This document shows positions 52,667 through 61,192 of a stretch of 64,000 nucleotides of DNA, one piece after another (the first letter of the stretch is position 1; each line of letters begins with the position of its first letter). The notes below the pieces were generated by a model. The model was not told the DNA's origin, made no database searches, and saw nothing but the letters and a program-made list of their open reading frames with translations. The stretch lies in contig NZ_CP064791.1 of the NCBI RefSeq assembly GCF_017094465.1, positions 806,001 through 870,000 of the forward strand, written 5' to 3'. A program made the position numbers and the translations under genes. Source of the DNA: Halapricum desulfuricans. GTDB taxonomy: Archaea > Halobacteriota > Halobacteria > Halobacteriales > Haloarculaceae.

Positions 52667-53720
52667 GTCGCTCGGCGATCCGCTGGGCGCCAAGCGTCGC
52701 GGCGAGCGCCGGTTCCTCGGGCGCGACCGCCTCGATATCGCGGTTGAGTTCGTCGCTGGCCCGCTCGGCAAATTCGTCGACAATGCCCGGGATACAGGCC
52801 ATCCCGCCCGTGAGCACGACCGGTTTCTCGAGCGCGAGGTTGTACACCTTCATGTGTTCGTTGGCCAATTCGGGCAGGAAGGTGTTAGCGAACTCGTCGA
52901 CCACGTCGTCGACGTACTCGTCGACGGCGTCCATGACGCTGCGCTCGATGGTGAACTCGTGGGACCCGCCGCCGGGCTGCTGGATGATGTCGGTAAAGGG
53001 CTCGTAGTCCTCGAAGTCCGCGTGCTCTTCTTTGTACTCGCGGGCGGTCTGGACATCGATGTTGACCCGCCCCTGTGTCTCTTCTTCGACGTAGTTGGCG
53101 ATCACCCGGTCGACTTCGTTGCCGGTGACGGCCCCGGTGGTGAACGGCGCGAGTTGCTCGCCGCGGCGGTAGGCCGATGCCTCCAGGTTCGTCGATCCCA
53201 GATTGGCCGCCAGCAGGATCTCGTTGATCGCTTCCAAATCGTCCCCGAACGCCGGGATCGTCCCGCACAGCGACTCGGGGTAGCTCTCGACGAGTGCCTC
53301 GCCGATCGAACTGTTCTCGATAACCTCGTTGAGGTTCTCCAGTCCGGCCTCGTTGTCGATCGTCGGAATCGCGTAGACGACGGTGCTGTCTTCGGGGATG
53401 TCGTTGGCCTCGATGACCTCCTCGAAGAACGTGCTCGTCAGCTCCGCGCGCTCGTCGTCCTCGGGCAACCCGGACCGGAGCATGAACTCCACGCGGTCGG
53501 GATACTCCCGGGCAGCCTCCTCTCCGTAGAGAACCTGCTCTTCGCCGGTGAGTGCGTCCTCGTAGGTCGCCATGCAGGTGAGCGTGTTCACGATTTCGAG
53601 ATCCCCGTCGCCGTCGGGGTAGGCGATCACGGTCCTGGTACTGCCGAGTTTGACCCCGACCGGAACAGGTCCGTCCGTCGAACTATCGACCGCGTCGTCA
53701 GTCTCGTCGTCCTCACTCAT
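52656..53720 (-). CDS. Actin-like ATPase-fold protein, salactin-like
   Basis: 354 residues, very acidic. The actin/HSP70 core is seen in VPVGVKLGSTRTVIAY (phosphate 1 region), ILLAANLGSTNLEASAYRRG (phosphate 2) and PVVLTGGMACIPGIVDEFAE (adenosine motif). The usual Asp in phosphate 1 (DxG) is Lys and in phosphate 2 is Asn, so the nucleotide site is unusual. Halobacterium salinarum has a polymerising actin homologue, salactin; this may be its relative, but orthology is inferred, not shown. TATATAA (53747-53753) gives it its own promoter. A FlaD/E-domain gene lies immediately upstream on the same strand. Confidence 0.75.
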   Translation of the reverse strand: MSEDDETDDAVDSSTDGPVPVGVKLGSTRTVIAYPDGDGDLEIVNTLTCMATYEDALTGEEQVLYGEEAAREYPDRVEFMLRSGLPEDDERAELTSTFFEEVIEANDIPEDSTVVYAIPTIDNEAGLENLNEVIENSSIGEALVESYPESLCGTIPAFGDDLEAINEILLAANLGSTNLEASAYRRGEQLAPFTTGAVTGNEVDRVIANYVEEETQGRVNIDVQTAREYKEEHADFEDYEPFTDIIQQPGGGSHEFTIERSVMDAVDEYVDDVVDEFANTFLPELANEHMKVYNLALEKPVVLTGGMACIPGIVDEFAERASDELNRDIEAVAPEEPALAATLGAQRIAERLSD

Positions 53721-53746
53721 ACGCCTGCGTGATGGGACCCCCGAAG

Positions 53747-53753
53747 TATATAA
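53747..53753 (-). promoter_or_regulatory. TATA box of the actin-like gene
   Basis: TTATATA on the minus strand is centred 30 bases from ATG 53720, in the 67-base gap after the FlaD/E-like gene, so the actin-like gene can be transcribed separately. Confidence 0.6.
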
Positions 53754-53787
53754 CCGCCCGGAAAAAGTAAGCGACCGAACAGTTCGA

Positions 53788-54282
53788 TCAGTGCATCGCG
53801 GCCAGTTTCGCGATGTAGACGAGGCTCAACAGGTGGTCGTCGACGTCCAGCTGCGAGCCCTCGCTGGCCCCGGTTTCCTCGATGCCGAGCAGGTAGTCGT
53901 TCAAATCCGACTCGACGCCGTCGGTGATCCAGTCGATCGACTCGTAGTAGTTGAGCGCGTCCTGAGCGCCGCGGTACCCGCCGTGCAGCAGCAGGAACTC
54001 GAGCCACTCGAACAGCATGAACTCCGCAGCTTGGGTCTCCGGGAGCGTGGCCAGGTACGGCTTGGACGCGTCGTCGCTACCCGCCATCAGCGGCATCAGT
54101 TCGCGATAGAGTCGTGCCCGAAACCCCTCGTCGGTCACTGCACCCTCGCCGTCGACCTCGCCCCACTCCAGGTTCGGATCCGAGTCGGGCACCCGCTCCT
54201 CGTCCGGGACTGCGCCCGGTTCGCGGTCGCGTGCCATCTTCCGTAGCTCTTCGAGGTCGTAATCCCGGGGGTTGATCGTCAT
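53788..54282 (-). CDS. Stand-alone archaellum FlaD/FlaE-domain protein
   Basis: 164 residues. The C-terminal 100 residues match the Arch_fla_DE domain: KPYLATLPETQAAEFMLFEW, then LEFLLLHGGYRGAQDALNYY, ESIDWITDGVESDLNDYLLG and LLSLVYIAKLAAMH. In archaella FlaD/E (ArlD/E) link the motor to the chemotaxis machinery. Here no archaellum genes (flagellins, FlaHIJ) are near; instead the neighbour is an actin-like gene. The N-terminal 60 residues are charged and may be flexible. ATG 54282 is chosen (MTINPRDYDLEELRKMARD) with GATTTAAC about 32 bases upstream; a longer frame upstream is less acidic. Confidence 0.78.
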   Translation of the reverse strand: MTINPRDYDLEELRKMARDREPGAVPDEERVPDSDPNLEWGEVDGEGAVTDEGFRARLYRELMPLMAGSDDASKPYLATLPETQAAEFMLFEWLEFLLLHGGYRGAQDALNYYESIDWITDGVESDLNDYLLGIEETGASEGSQLDVDDHLLSLVYIAKLAAMH

Positions 54283-54418
54283 ATCTGTTGATCCAATGTT
54301 AGCCCTGATACGTGTTAAATCTTCCACACTGTCAGACAATGTTCGTATAGTTGTCCTGTCTACTGAGATACCAAATACGCTCACGGGCGGAGAGCGGTCT
54401 GTCCGTGATCGCGAGTCA

Positions 54419-56218
54419 CTAGATCCGTCGCTTGAGCTCGCCGACGAACAGCTTCCCGGCCAGCCGCGCCAGGGTCGGCACGCTCCTGAGGCCGTCGTTT
54501 CGCCACCAGAGCTCGTCCTCGCCGGCGATGCTGTACTCGCCGAAATCCGGCACCTCCTCGGCGATCGCCCGCAGCTTCGCTTCCCGCTGTCCCTCGGGTG
54601 TCGACTCGTAGATCTCGTCGACGCGGTCGACGACCCACCTCGAGGTATCGAGTCGATCAGTGACCGTCCGGAACGTCTCTTTGTCGAGCAGCCCGTGCTC
54701 GTACTTCAGTCGGTTCATCCGCTCGGCCGCCTCGTAGGTCGCTTCGACGATGTCGTCCCGGGAGAGTTCGTCCGTCTCGTAGCTCAACATCCGCTTCCAG
54801 CTGGGTTCGAGCAGCAGCTGTCGGTGGTCCTCGAGCGTCTCGGCGAGCGGCTCGTACCCGTACGCCTGTGGGTTCTCGAAGGCCGGGCTACCCGGATCCA
54901 GAAACGGTGCCAGCGGCGCGACGAAAGGGACAATTCGATCGTCGTCGATGTCCGTCAGGAGGTGCTCGGCGTACTCGACCGCACCGACGGCGTCCGCGTA
55001 GCTCTGGTCGGGAAGCCCGATCATGAAGAACACGTCGATGTTCCGACAGCCGTTGTCCAGCGCCGCCCGAAGCGTGTCCTCGATGGCTTCGTTCGAGACG
55101 GCGAACTTGCCCATCTTCTCGCGAATCTCGGGCTTGTGTGATTCGGGGCTGAGTTCGAGGCTGTAGCGTTCGACGGCGTCGTCGATCAGTTCGAAGTACT
55201 CCGCCGGCGCCGGGCCGAACAACTCGAAGACGAACTCGTTCCCGATGTCCTCCTCGGCCAGCAACGCAAAGAACTCTGTGGCGTAATCCCAGCCGCCCTG
55301 CCGGAGATCGTGAACGATGAAAATCGGGCCCTCCGAGAACGCGGTGATCGTCCGAACGTCCTCGATGAGGCGTTCCGGGGACCGGAACGCGGGCCCCGGA
55401 CGATCGTGGACGTCCGCGTAGGAGTCGGCACCGCCGCAGAACGAACACGCGTGGCGACAGCCCCGTGATGTCAACAACATGGTGATCGGCTTGTCGAGCC
55501 ATCCCTTGTGCGGCAGCACCTTCCGCAAGCTCCCGTACTTGAGCACGGATTTGATGGTGTAGGTGTACGACGGTACCGAGATATCGTCGAGATCGGCGGG
55601 CCGGTACGTCAGTGGGTTCACCGTCGTCTCGCCGTCCGTCCGATAGGTCAGGTTCGGCACGTCCGAGACGTCACCGTCGGTCGTCAGCGCGTCGACGAGT
55701 TCTTCCATCGGCCCTTCCGTCGAATCTCCCCGGAGGACGTAATCGACCGACGGGTATTCGACCAGTTCCTCGTGGTAGTACGTCGCACTCAGACCGCCGA
55801 AGATGACCGGTGCGTCGGGGTGGTGTTGCTTGACGAGTCGGGCGACTTCGATCGCACCGTGTGCGTGGGGCAGCCAGTGGAGGTCAATCGCGTAGATGCT
55901 TGCCGTACAGGCTGCGATCTCCGTCCCCGGATCGTATCCCGGATCGGTCAACATCTCGCGTGCGAGGTTGATGATCCGGGCGTTGTATCCCCCGCGTTCG
56001 AGGCGGTCGGCCAGGCTCGTCAGCCCGATCGGGTACATCTCGAAGACCGGTGAAGCGGGGATGACGTCGCTGATCGGGCCGAGCACCTCCGGCCGCTCCC
56101 GGAAGTCGAAGATGCTCGGCGGGTGGAGGAACGCGACGTCGGGTTCGGAAAACAGGAGACGCCGGGCCGTCCCGGACCCGTATGACCCGTGGTTGCGGCC
56201 GGGCCTCAGGAACTCCAT
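54419..56218 (-). CDS. B12-binding domain / radical SAM enzyme
   Basis: 599 residues. The N-terminal part (about 30-200) is a cobalamin-binding-like domain with FEMYPIGLTSLADRLERGGY and PVIFGGLSATYYHEEL. The radical SAM motif is TSRGCRHACSFCGGADSY (C-x3-C-x2-C). The last 200 residues are helical (LLEPSWKRMLSYETDELSRD). The family includes methyltransferases and tRNA- or lipid-modifying enzymes; substrate unknown, but the length and layout match the haloarchaeal B12-binding/radical SAM group. ATG 56218 (MEFLRPGRNHGSYGSG) is preferred over a start nine codons earlier. Confidence 0.85.
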   Translation of the reverse strand: MEFLRPGRNHGSYGSGTARRLLFSEPDVAFLHPPSIFDFRERPEVLGPISDVIPASPVFEMYPIGLTSLADRLERGGYNARIINLAREMLTDPGYDPGTEIAACTASIYAIDLHWLPHAHGAIEVARLVKQHHPDAPVIFGGLSATYYHEELVEYPSVDYVLRGDSTEGPMEELVDALTTDGDVSDVPNLTYRTDGETTVNPLTYRPADLDDISVPSYTYTIKSVLKYGSLRKVLPHKGWLDKPITMLLTSRGCRHACSFCGGADSYADVHDRPGPAFRSPERLIEDVRTITAFSEGPIFIVHDLRQGGWDYATEFFALLAEEDIGNEFVFELFGPAPAEYFELIDDAVERYSLELSPESHKPEIREKMGKFAVSNEAIEDTLRAALDNGCRNIDVFFMIGLPDQSYADAVGAVEYAEHLLTDIDDDRIVPFVAPLAPFLDPGSPAFENPQAYGYEPLAETLEDHRQLLLEPSWKRMLSYETDELSRDDIVEATYEAAERMNRLKYEHGLLDKETFRTVTDRLDTSRWVVDRVDEIYESTPEGQREAKLRAIAEEVPDFGEYSIAGEDELWWRNDGLRSVPTLARLAGKLFVGELKRRI

Positions 56219-56341
56219 GCCCCTACATACTGGCCGAAATGCCAAGAAGACACGGGGTCGCCACCACCGTGTTCGGATATCGGGCCGCGTCCGACACAGC
56301 GACGGTCTCTCGACGTTCGGATCTTCAGGATTTCCCCCACA

Positions 56342-56629
56342 TTATCCCGACGGCTCGGGATCCATCTCGATCGCCGACTCGTCGTCCGTGCTTGGCTCCG
56401 CCGACGCCCCCTCGAGCAGGAAACCGGCGAGGCCGGCCGCTGCCATCCCGACACCGGCGGCACGCATCGCAGTCGCGAACCAGTCTTTTGGCTCGACGTC
56501 CCCGGTGTTCTCGAACCCCGTCAACCACGTTCGGGCCGCGAGCCTGAGCGACAGTCGCGGCGCAAGAGCATGCAGGACGCCGCTGAGTGCGAGCGATGCG
56601 TAGCCAGCCCTGCGAACCTTTCGATGCAT
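56342..56629 (-). CDS. Small haloarchaeal membrane protein
   Basis: 95 residues, MHRKVRRAGYASLALSGVLH with one hydrophobic segment at the start and another at AAGVGMAAAGLAGFLLEG, then an acidic tail ending EMDPEPSG. GATTAAC about 27 bases upstream supports ATG 56629; the longer open frame upstream runs through sdhB and is rejected. The function is unknown. It follows sdhB on the same strand but has its own promoter-like box, so it is probably not part of the sdh unit. Confidence 0.6.
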   Translation of the reverse strand: MHRKVRRAGYASLALSGVLHALAPRLSLRLAARTWLTGFENTGDVEPKDWFATAMRAAGVGMAAAGLAGFLLEGASAEPSTDDESAIEMDPEPSG

Positions 56630-56724
56630 ATCCGGAACTACGACTTCCAGCGTAGTTAATCCACCCCACTTGCCTGCGCATGCTAAATCCTCAGAAAGAT
56701 GTTGAAATGACCGGTTGCGACGAT

Positions 56725-57648
56725 TCACCAGAATTTGAGGTTGTTCTTGACGGCCTCGCGTTTGAGCGCCTGGATGTGCTCGGTCAGCGGGATGTCTTTC
56801 GGACAGACCTCCGTGCAGGAGAACTGGGTCTGACACCGCCAGACACCGTGCTCCTGTTCGACGATCTCCATCCGCTCTTGCTTGCGGTCTTGCCCCTCGC
56901 GTTCGTCCATCGCGAACCGGTAGGCCTTGTTGATCGCCGCCGGTCCGAGGTACTGGTTGTCGCCCGCGGCGATGTTACACGAGGACATGCACGCGCCACA
57001 CCAGATACACCGCGTGGACATCTTGATCGTCTCGCGGTTCTCTCTGCTCTGGCGCTGCTCTTCGAGTTCGCCCTCTGGCAGGTCGTCGGGATCGAAGTAC
57101 GGCTCGACGGCTTCCATCTGGTCGTAGAAGTGCTCCATGTCGACGACCAGGTCCTTGACGACCTCCTGGTGGGGGAGCGGCTCGACCCGGATCGGATCGT
57201 CCAGATCGGCGAGCTGGGTCTTACAGCCCAGTCGCTGGGAGCCGTTGATGAACAGCGCGTCAGAGCCACAGATCGCCTGCTGGCAGGAGTGACGGAAGGT
57301 CAACGAGGAGTCGTACTGATCCCGGGCGTAGATGAGCGCGTCCAGCACGGTCATCCCCGTATGGAACGGCACTTCGAAGGTGTCGAACCGCGGTTCGTCC
57401 TTGCCTTCGATCTCCGGATCGTACCTGAATACCTTCAACTCGACCGTCTCCTCGTCAGCGAGTGATTCCTCGGCGGCCTGCTCGGCGGCCGCCCGATCAG
57501 CACGCCGCGCTTCCTTCTCCTCGAGGCGTCGTGTCCGGTGGACGCTCACGTCCGGCTGCGGCGCGGCATCGACGCCCGTCTCACCTGTGTCCGCTTCCGC
57601 GTCCGCGTCGGCCTCGACATCCGTTTCCGTGTCAGTGTCCGTGCTCAT
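56725..57648 (-). CDS. sdhB: Succinate dehydrogenase iron-sulphur subunit
   Basis: 307 residues. After an acidic N-terminal extension of about 65 residues, the [2Fe-2S] domain has RHSCQQAICGSDALFING and RLGCKTQLADL. The C-terminal domain has the [4Fe-4S] ligands TRCIWCGACMSSCNIAAG and the [3Fe-4S]/[4Fe-4S] cluster end WRCQTQFSCTEVCPKDIPL. It passes electrons from SdhA to the membrane subunits. It directly follows sdhD. The N-terminal extension, rich in D, E, T and A, is typical of halophiles. The SdhA flavoprotein gene does not follow it. Confidence 0.95.
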   Translation of the reverse strand: MSTDTDTETDVEADADAEADTGETGVDAAPQPDVSVHRTRRLEEKEARRADRAAAEQAAEESLADEETVELKVFRYDPEIEGKDEPRFDTFEVPFHTGMTVLDALIYARDQYDSSLTFRHSCQQAICGSDALFINGSQRLGCKTQLADLDDPIRVEPLPHQEVVKDLVVDMEHFYDQMEAVEPYFDPDDLPEGELEEQRQSRENRETIKMSTRCIWCGACMSSCNIAAGDNQYLGPAAINKAYRFAMDEREGQDRKQERMEIVEQEHGVWRCQTQFSCTEVCPKDIPLTEHIQALKREAVKNNLKFW

Positions 57649-57649
57649 G

Positions 57650-58015
57650 TTAGATCACTCCCGCCATCGCGAAGGCGACGCGGAACCCCTGGACGATCAA
57701 CAGTACGCCCGCAAGGACCAGCACGCCGCCGACAACGCGCTTCTGGGTCCCCTCGAGACCCATATTGACCAGTGCGTTGTACACGCCGTTGACGCCGTGG
57801 AACGTCGCCGCCACGAGGAACAGTACCATCAGCGAGAAGTACCCAACCTCGCTCATCCGGGCCTGCGTGCCGGCGAATCTGATCTCGGCGGCGTGGTTGA
57901 CGAAGTGCAACAGGAAGAAATGGAAGGCCAGCGTCCCGATCAGGAAGACGGCCGTCAGCCGCTGTAGCAGCCAGCGTCGCCCGCTCCGATCGAAGGACGT
58001 GTAGTGTTCGGCCAT
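57650..58015 (-). CDS. sdhD: Succinate dehydrogenase membrane subunit SdhD-type
   Basis: 121 residues with three membrane helices: LTAVFLIGTLAFHFFLLHFV, EVGYFSLMVLFLVAATFHGV and VVGGVLVLAGVLLIVQGFRV. AFHFFLLHFVNH and FHGVNGVYNALV carry the histidines that in this family hold haem b or quinone. It is the hydrophobic anchor next to sdhC. ATG 58015 (MAEHYTSFDRSGRRWLL) starts two bases after the sdhC stop, and its TAA ends one base before the sdhB start, a tight operon. The longer open frame upstream reads through sdhC out of frame and is rejected. Confidence 0.88.
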   Translation of the reverse strand: MAEHYTSFDRSGRRWLLQRLTAVFLIGTLAFHFFLLHFVNHAAEIRFAGTQARMSEVGYFSLMVLFLVAATFHGVNGVYNALVNMGLEGTQKRVVGGVLVLAGVLLIVQGFRVAFAMAGVI

Positions 58016-58017
58016 GG

Positions 58018-58413
58018 TCAGAACGCCCCCGCGAGGAACGTCGGCACGCTTGCGACGGCGATCGCCCCGGTCAGGACCAGCGACGCGTAGAAGCTCTTGT
58101 CCTGGGCCTCCAGCCCGATCCCCAGGTCGACCAACAACAGCCGGATTCCGTTGAGGATGTGGAAGACCGCAACGGCGAGCAGCCCGACTTCGAGGATCCG
58201 GACGACCAGCAGACTCTCCAGGCCGCTGAGCGTCTGGTTGTAGACTGTCGGATCCGAGGCGGTCGCCGTGCTCAACACGGCGATGTGGGTGAACAGGTAG
58301 CCCACGAGCACCCAGCCGGTGAACTTGTGGAAGATCCAGGCCCACATGCCGGCCGAGAACTCCGTCCAGCGGCCGACGTCCTCGACCGTCCCGCGGTTGT
58401 ATGTCTCACTCAT
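58018..58413 (-). CDS. sdhC: Succinate dehydrogenase cytochrome b556-type subunit SdhC
   Basis: 131 residues from ATG 58413 ([16 protein letters not shown]). [20 protein letters not shown] and [11 protein letters not shown] hold the conserved His of the Sdh_cyt family, with [18 protein letters not shown] as the signature H-x-x-x-G-x-R block. Three membrane helices are seen. It is the first gene of the sdhC-sdhD-sdhB unit; a GCTAAACC box is about 25 bases upstream on the minus strand. The extra upstream open frame lies in the intergenic region and is not expected to be translated. Confidence 0.88.
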   Translation of the reverse strand: MSETYNRGTVEDVGRWTEFSAGMWAWIFHKFTGWVLVGYLFTHIAVLSTATASDPTVYNQTLSGLESLLVVRILEVGLLAVAVFHILNGIRLLLVDLGIGLEAQDKSFYASLVLTGAIAVASVPTFLAGAF

Positions 58414-58530
58414 ACGCGGTTCCAAGAGTGGCTTCGGTTTAGCTCCTGTGGTGGTCGATACGGATCTCCGATAGTGCTCTGGGCGAGACGGAGTGACGCG
58501 TGCGAATGGCATCTCGACCGTATCAACAGG

Positions 58531-58537
58531 TATAATT
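58531..58537 (+). promoter_or_regulatory. TATA box of the alpha-glucosidase gene
   Basis: TATAATT is centred about 35 bases before ATG 58569, which would give a very short leader of roughly eight bases rather than none. Confidence 0.5.
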
Positions 58538-58568
58538 GCCGGCCATTGCAAGCCAAAAAGAGACCACC

Positions 58569-60326
58569 ATGGACGCAGACACGCAGCCCGAGGCCGATTT
58601 CGACCGCGAGTGGTGGAAGGAAGCGGTCGTCTATCAGATCTATCCACGGAGTTTCAACGACAGCGACGGCGACGGGGTCGGCGATATCCCCGGAATTATC
58701 GAGAAAGTGCCGTATCTCGACGACCTGGGCGTCGACGTGGTCTGGCTCTGTCCGGTCTACGACTCGCCGAACGCCGACAACGGCTACGACATCCGTGATT
58801 ATCACGCCATCATGGACGAGATGGGGACGATGGACGACTGGGAGGACCTCCTCGAAACCGTCCACGATCACGACATGCGGCTGATCATGGACATGGTGCT
58901 CAACCACACCTCCGACGAGCACGAGTGGTTCGTCGAATCCAAAGATCGCGATAGCGAGTATTCCGACTACTACTACTGGCGCGACGGCGAAGACGGCGAA
59001 CTGCCGAACAACTGGACCTCGATATTCGGCGGTGACGCCTGGAAGTACGACGAGGAGCGCGAGCAGTACTACCTGCACATCTTCGACGAGAAACAGCCCG
59101 ACCTGAACTGGCGAAACGGGGATGTCCGCGAGGACGTCTTCGAGATGCTCCACTGGTGGCTACAGAAGGGCATCGACGGGTTCCGACTGGACGTGATCAA
59201 CCTGATCTCCAAGCGGGAGGGGCTGCCGGACGGCGAGGATAACCCCGGCTGGGTCGGCTGGGAACACGTCATCAACGGGCCGCGCGTCCACGAGTACATC
59301 TCGGAGATGCACGACGAGGTGTTCGCCGACTATGACATCATGACGGTCGCTGAGATGCCCGGCTGTGGGGTCGAAGACGCCAAACAGTACTGTGGCGAGG
59401 ACGGCGACGGCCTGAACATGATCGTCCACTTCGAGCACGCGGATATCCCTTACAAACCCGGCGGGAAGTGGGATCTACAGGACGTCGACGTCGATCTCGA
59501 CGAACTCGACGACCTCGACGACCCGGACACACACTTCAACAACTGGGATCTGAACGAACTCCGGGACGTGCTGACGCGCTGGCAGATCGGCCTCGAGGGC
59601 GACGGCTGGAACGCCAACTACCTCGGCAACCACGACCACCCGCGGACGGTCTCGCGGTTCGGTGACAGCGGTTTCTTCCGGGTCGCCTCGGCGAAGCTAC
59701 TGGCAACCCTGCAGTTCACCCTCCAGGGGACGCCGTTCATCTATCAGGGCGAAGAGATCGGCATGACCAACGTCGAGTGGGAGAGCTTCGACGAACTCAG
59801 AGACGTCGAGGCGATCCAGCAGACCGAGGAGCTGATGGAACGCCACGACGCCGACTTCGAGGACGTCAGACACGTCGTCAAACACCGTTCGCGGGACAAC
59901 GCCCGGACACCAGTCCAGTGGTCCGACGAAGAGAACGCCGGCTTCACCGACGGCGAGCCCTGGATCAAGGTCAACCCCAACCACGAACGGATCAACGTCG
60001 AGGCCGCCCGCGAGGATGAGGACTCGATCTGGCAGTACTACCGCGAGCTGGTCGACCTGCGCGAGGACAACGACACGCTCGTCTACGGTGATTTCCACCT
60101 TCTCTACGAGGATCATCCCAGTGTCTTCGCGTACCTCCGCACCCTCGGCGACAGCGGCGTGCTCGTCGTACTCAACTGTTTCGCACGGAACGAGACGTTC
60201 ACCCTCCCACCGAATCTCGACGCGGACGATCCGGAACTGTTGATCGGCAACTACGACGACGCCGGCGACGATCCAACGGAATTCGAGCTTCGACCCTACG
60301 AGGCCCGCGTCTACCGAATCAGTTAG
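58569..60326 (+). CDS. Alpha-glucosidase, GH13 (oligo-1,6-glucosidase/maltase type)
   Basis: 585 residues, no signal peptide, so cytoplasmic. [20 protein letters not shown] opens the GH13 barrel with the subfamily-31-like [11 protein letters not shown]. Catalytic residues are Asp208 ([11 protein letters not shown]), Glu262 (MTVAEMPG) and Asp356 (LGNHDHPR). [15 protein letters not shown] follows, then a C-terminal beta domain ending [11 protein letters not shown]. It releases glucose from the non-reducing ends of short alpha-glucans; 1,4 versus 1,6 preference is not certain. It probably acts on oligosaccharides made outside by the large amylase. An in-frame ATG 33 bases earlier overlaps the promoter and is rejected. 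Confidence 0.92.
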   Translation: MDADTQPEADFDREWWKEAVVYQIYPRSFNDSDGDGVGDIPGIIEKVPYLDDLGVDVVWLCPVYDSPNADNGYDIRDYHAIMDEMGTMDDWEDLLETVHDHDMRLIMDMVLNHTSDEHEWFVESKDRDSEYSDYYYWRDGEDGELPNNWTSIFGGDAWKYDEEREQYYLHIFDEKQPDLNWRNGDVREDVFEMLHWWLQKGIDGFRLDVINLISKREGLPDGEDNPGWVGWEHVINGPRVHEYISEMHDEVFADYDIMTVAEMPGCGVEDAKQYCGEDGDGLNMIVHFEHADIPYKPGGKWDLQDVDVDLDELDDLDDPDTHFNNWDLNELRDVLTRWQIGLEGDGWNANYLGNHDHPRTVSRFGDSGFFRVASAKLLATLQFTLQGTPFIYQGEEIGMTNVEWESFDELRDVEAIQQTEELMERHDADFEDVRHVVKHRSRDNARTPVQWSDEENAGFTDGEPWIKVNPNHERINVEAAREDEDSIWQYYRELVDLREDNDTLVYGDFHLLYEDHPSVFAYLRTLGDSGVLVVLNCFARNETFTLPPNLDADDPELLIGNYDDAGDDPTEFELRPYEARVYRIS

Positions 60327-60341
60327 CCGACGCGACTCCCC

Positions 60342-61109
60342 CTACTCCGGACCGCCGGCGGGTTCGGCGTCGGCGTCCCACTCCCGTTCGACAGGCGTCT
60401 CGCTGGCGTCGATCGCCTCGAGTAACCAGTCTGTTGCCGCTTGCAGTGTTGCTTCGTCGGCCCCGGTCAACTTGAGACGGTTGTGTCTGGCCTCCCGATC
60501 GGGATAACAGCCCACGCGGACGCCGAATCGCTCGCGGACGGTGCGCAACTCGGGGACGATGTTCGCCTCCGGCTCGACGGTGTACAGCAATCGCGAGTCG
60601 AGATCGCCGTCGAACGCTTCGGCGATCGTCTCGAACATCGCCTTCATCTCGCCTGGAATCCCCGGCAGGACGTAGACGTTCTCGATCCGACAGCCGGGGG
60701 CCAGCCCCTCGGGATTGACGAGCGGCTCGGCTCCGCTCGGGATCGACGCTTCGGTCTCGATGTCGAGATCCAGATCGGGGACGGCTTCGCCCATCTCCGA
60801 GAGGCGCTGTTCGATGCGTACCCGTGCCTGATCGCTGACGACGAGTTCGCGCCCGAACGCGTCGGCGACGGCCTCGATCGTCACGTCGTCCGGCGTGCCA
60901 CCGATCCCGCCGGTGACGATCACGGCGTCGAAGGCGTCGCTGTGGCGGGCCACCCGATCGGCGATCGTCTCGCGGTCGTCCGCCAGTGCGAGGATCTCCC
61001 GGACGTCGACCCCGCGGTCGGTCAACTCGCGAGCGAGCCACGTGCCGTTGGTGTTCGTCGTCTCTCCGGAGAGGAGCTCGTCGCCGATCGTCAGCAGTGA
61101 GACCTCCAT
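60342..61109 (-). CDS. CinA/MoCF-type molybdopterin-binding domain protein
   Basis: 255 residues. MEVSLLTIGDELLSGETTNT, then REILALADDRETIADRVARH and AVIVTGGIGGTPDDVTIEAV, are the MoaB/MogA-type molybdopterin-binding fold as found at the N-terminus of CinA. ENVYVLPGIPGEMKAMFETI is the CinA-specific extension. The C-terminal nicotinamide-mononucleotide deamidase domain of full-length CinA is absent. The role is uncertain: pyrophosphatase or cofactor-related. ATG 61109 is chosen because the fold begins there; 30 more codons are open upstream. It is divergent from the HAD gene. Confidence 0.82.
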   Translation of the reverse strand: MEVSLLTIGDELLSGETTNTNGTWLARELTDRGVDVREILALADDRETIADRVARHSDAFDAVIVTGGIGGTPDDVTIEAVADAFGRELVVSDQARVRIEQRLSEMGEAVPDLDLDIETEASIPSGAEPLVNPEGLAPGCRIENVYVLPGIPGEMKAMFETIAEAFDGDLDSRLLYTVEPEANIVPELRTVRERFGVRVGCYPDREARHNRLKLTGADEATLQAATDWLLEAIDASETPVEREWDADAEPAGGPE

Positions 61110-61192
61110 CACCTGTCGTGAGGACTCGACGCCCCTCAGGGTTTCGCCCCGGCACAAGGCTCTTACTCCGAGACCGCCTATCCACGGATTCG

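Noticed and set aside
57650-58345. Longer 231-residue version of SdhD
   Set aside because: The extension reads sdhC out of frame; the ATG at 58015 fits the family start and operon spacing.
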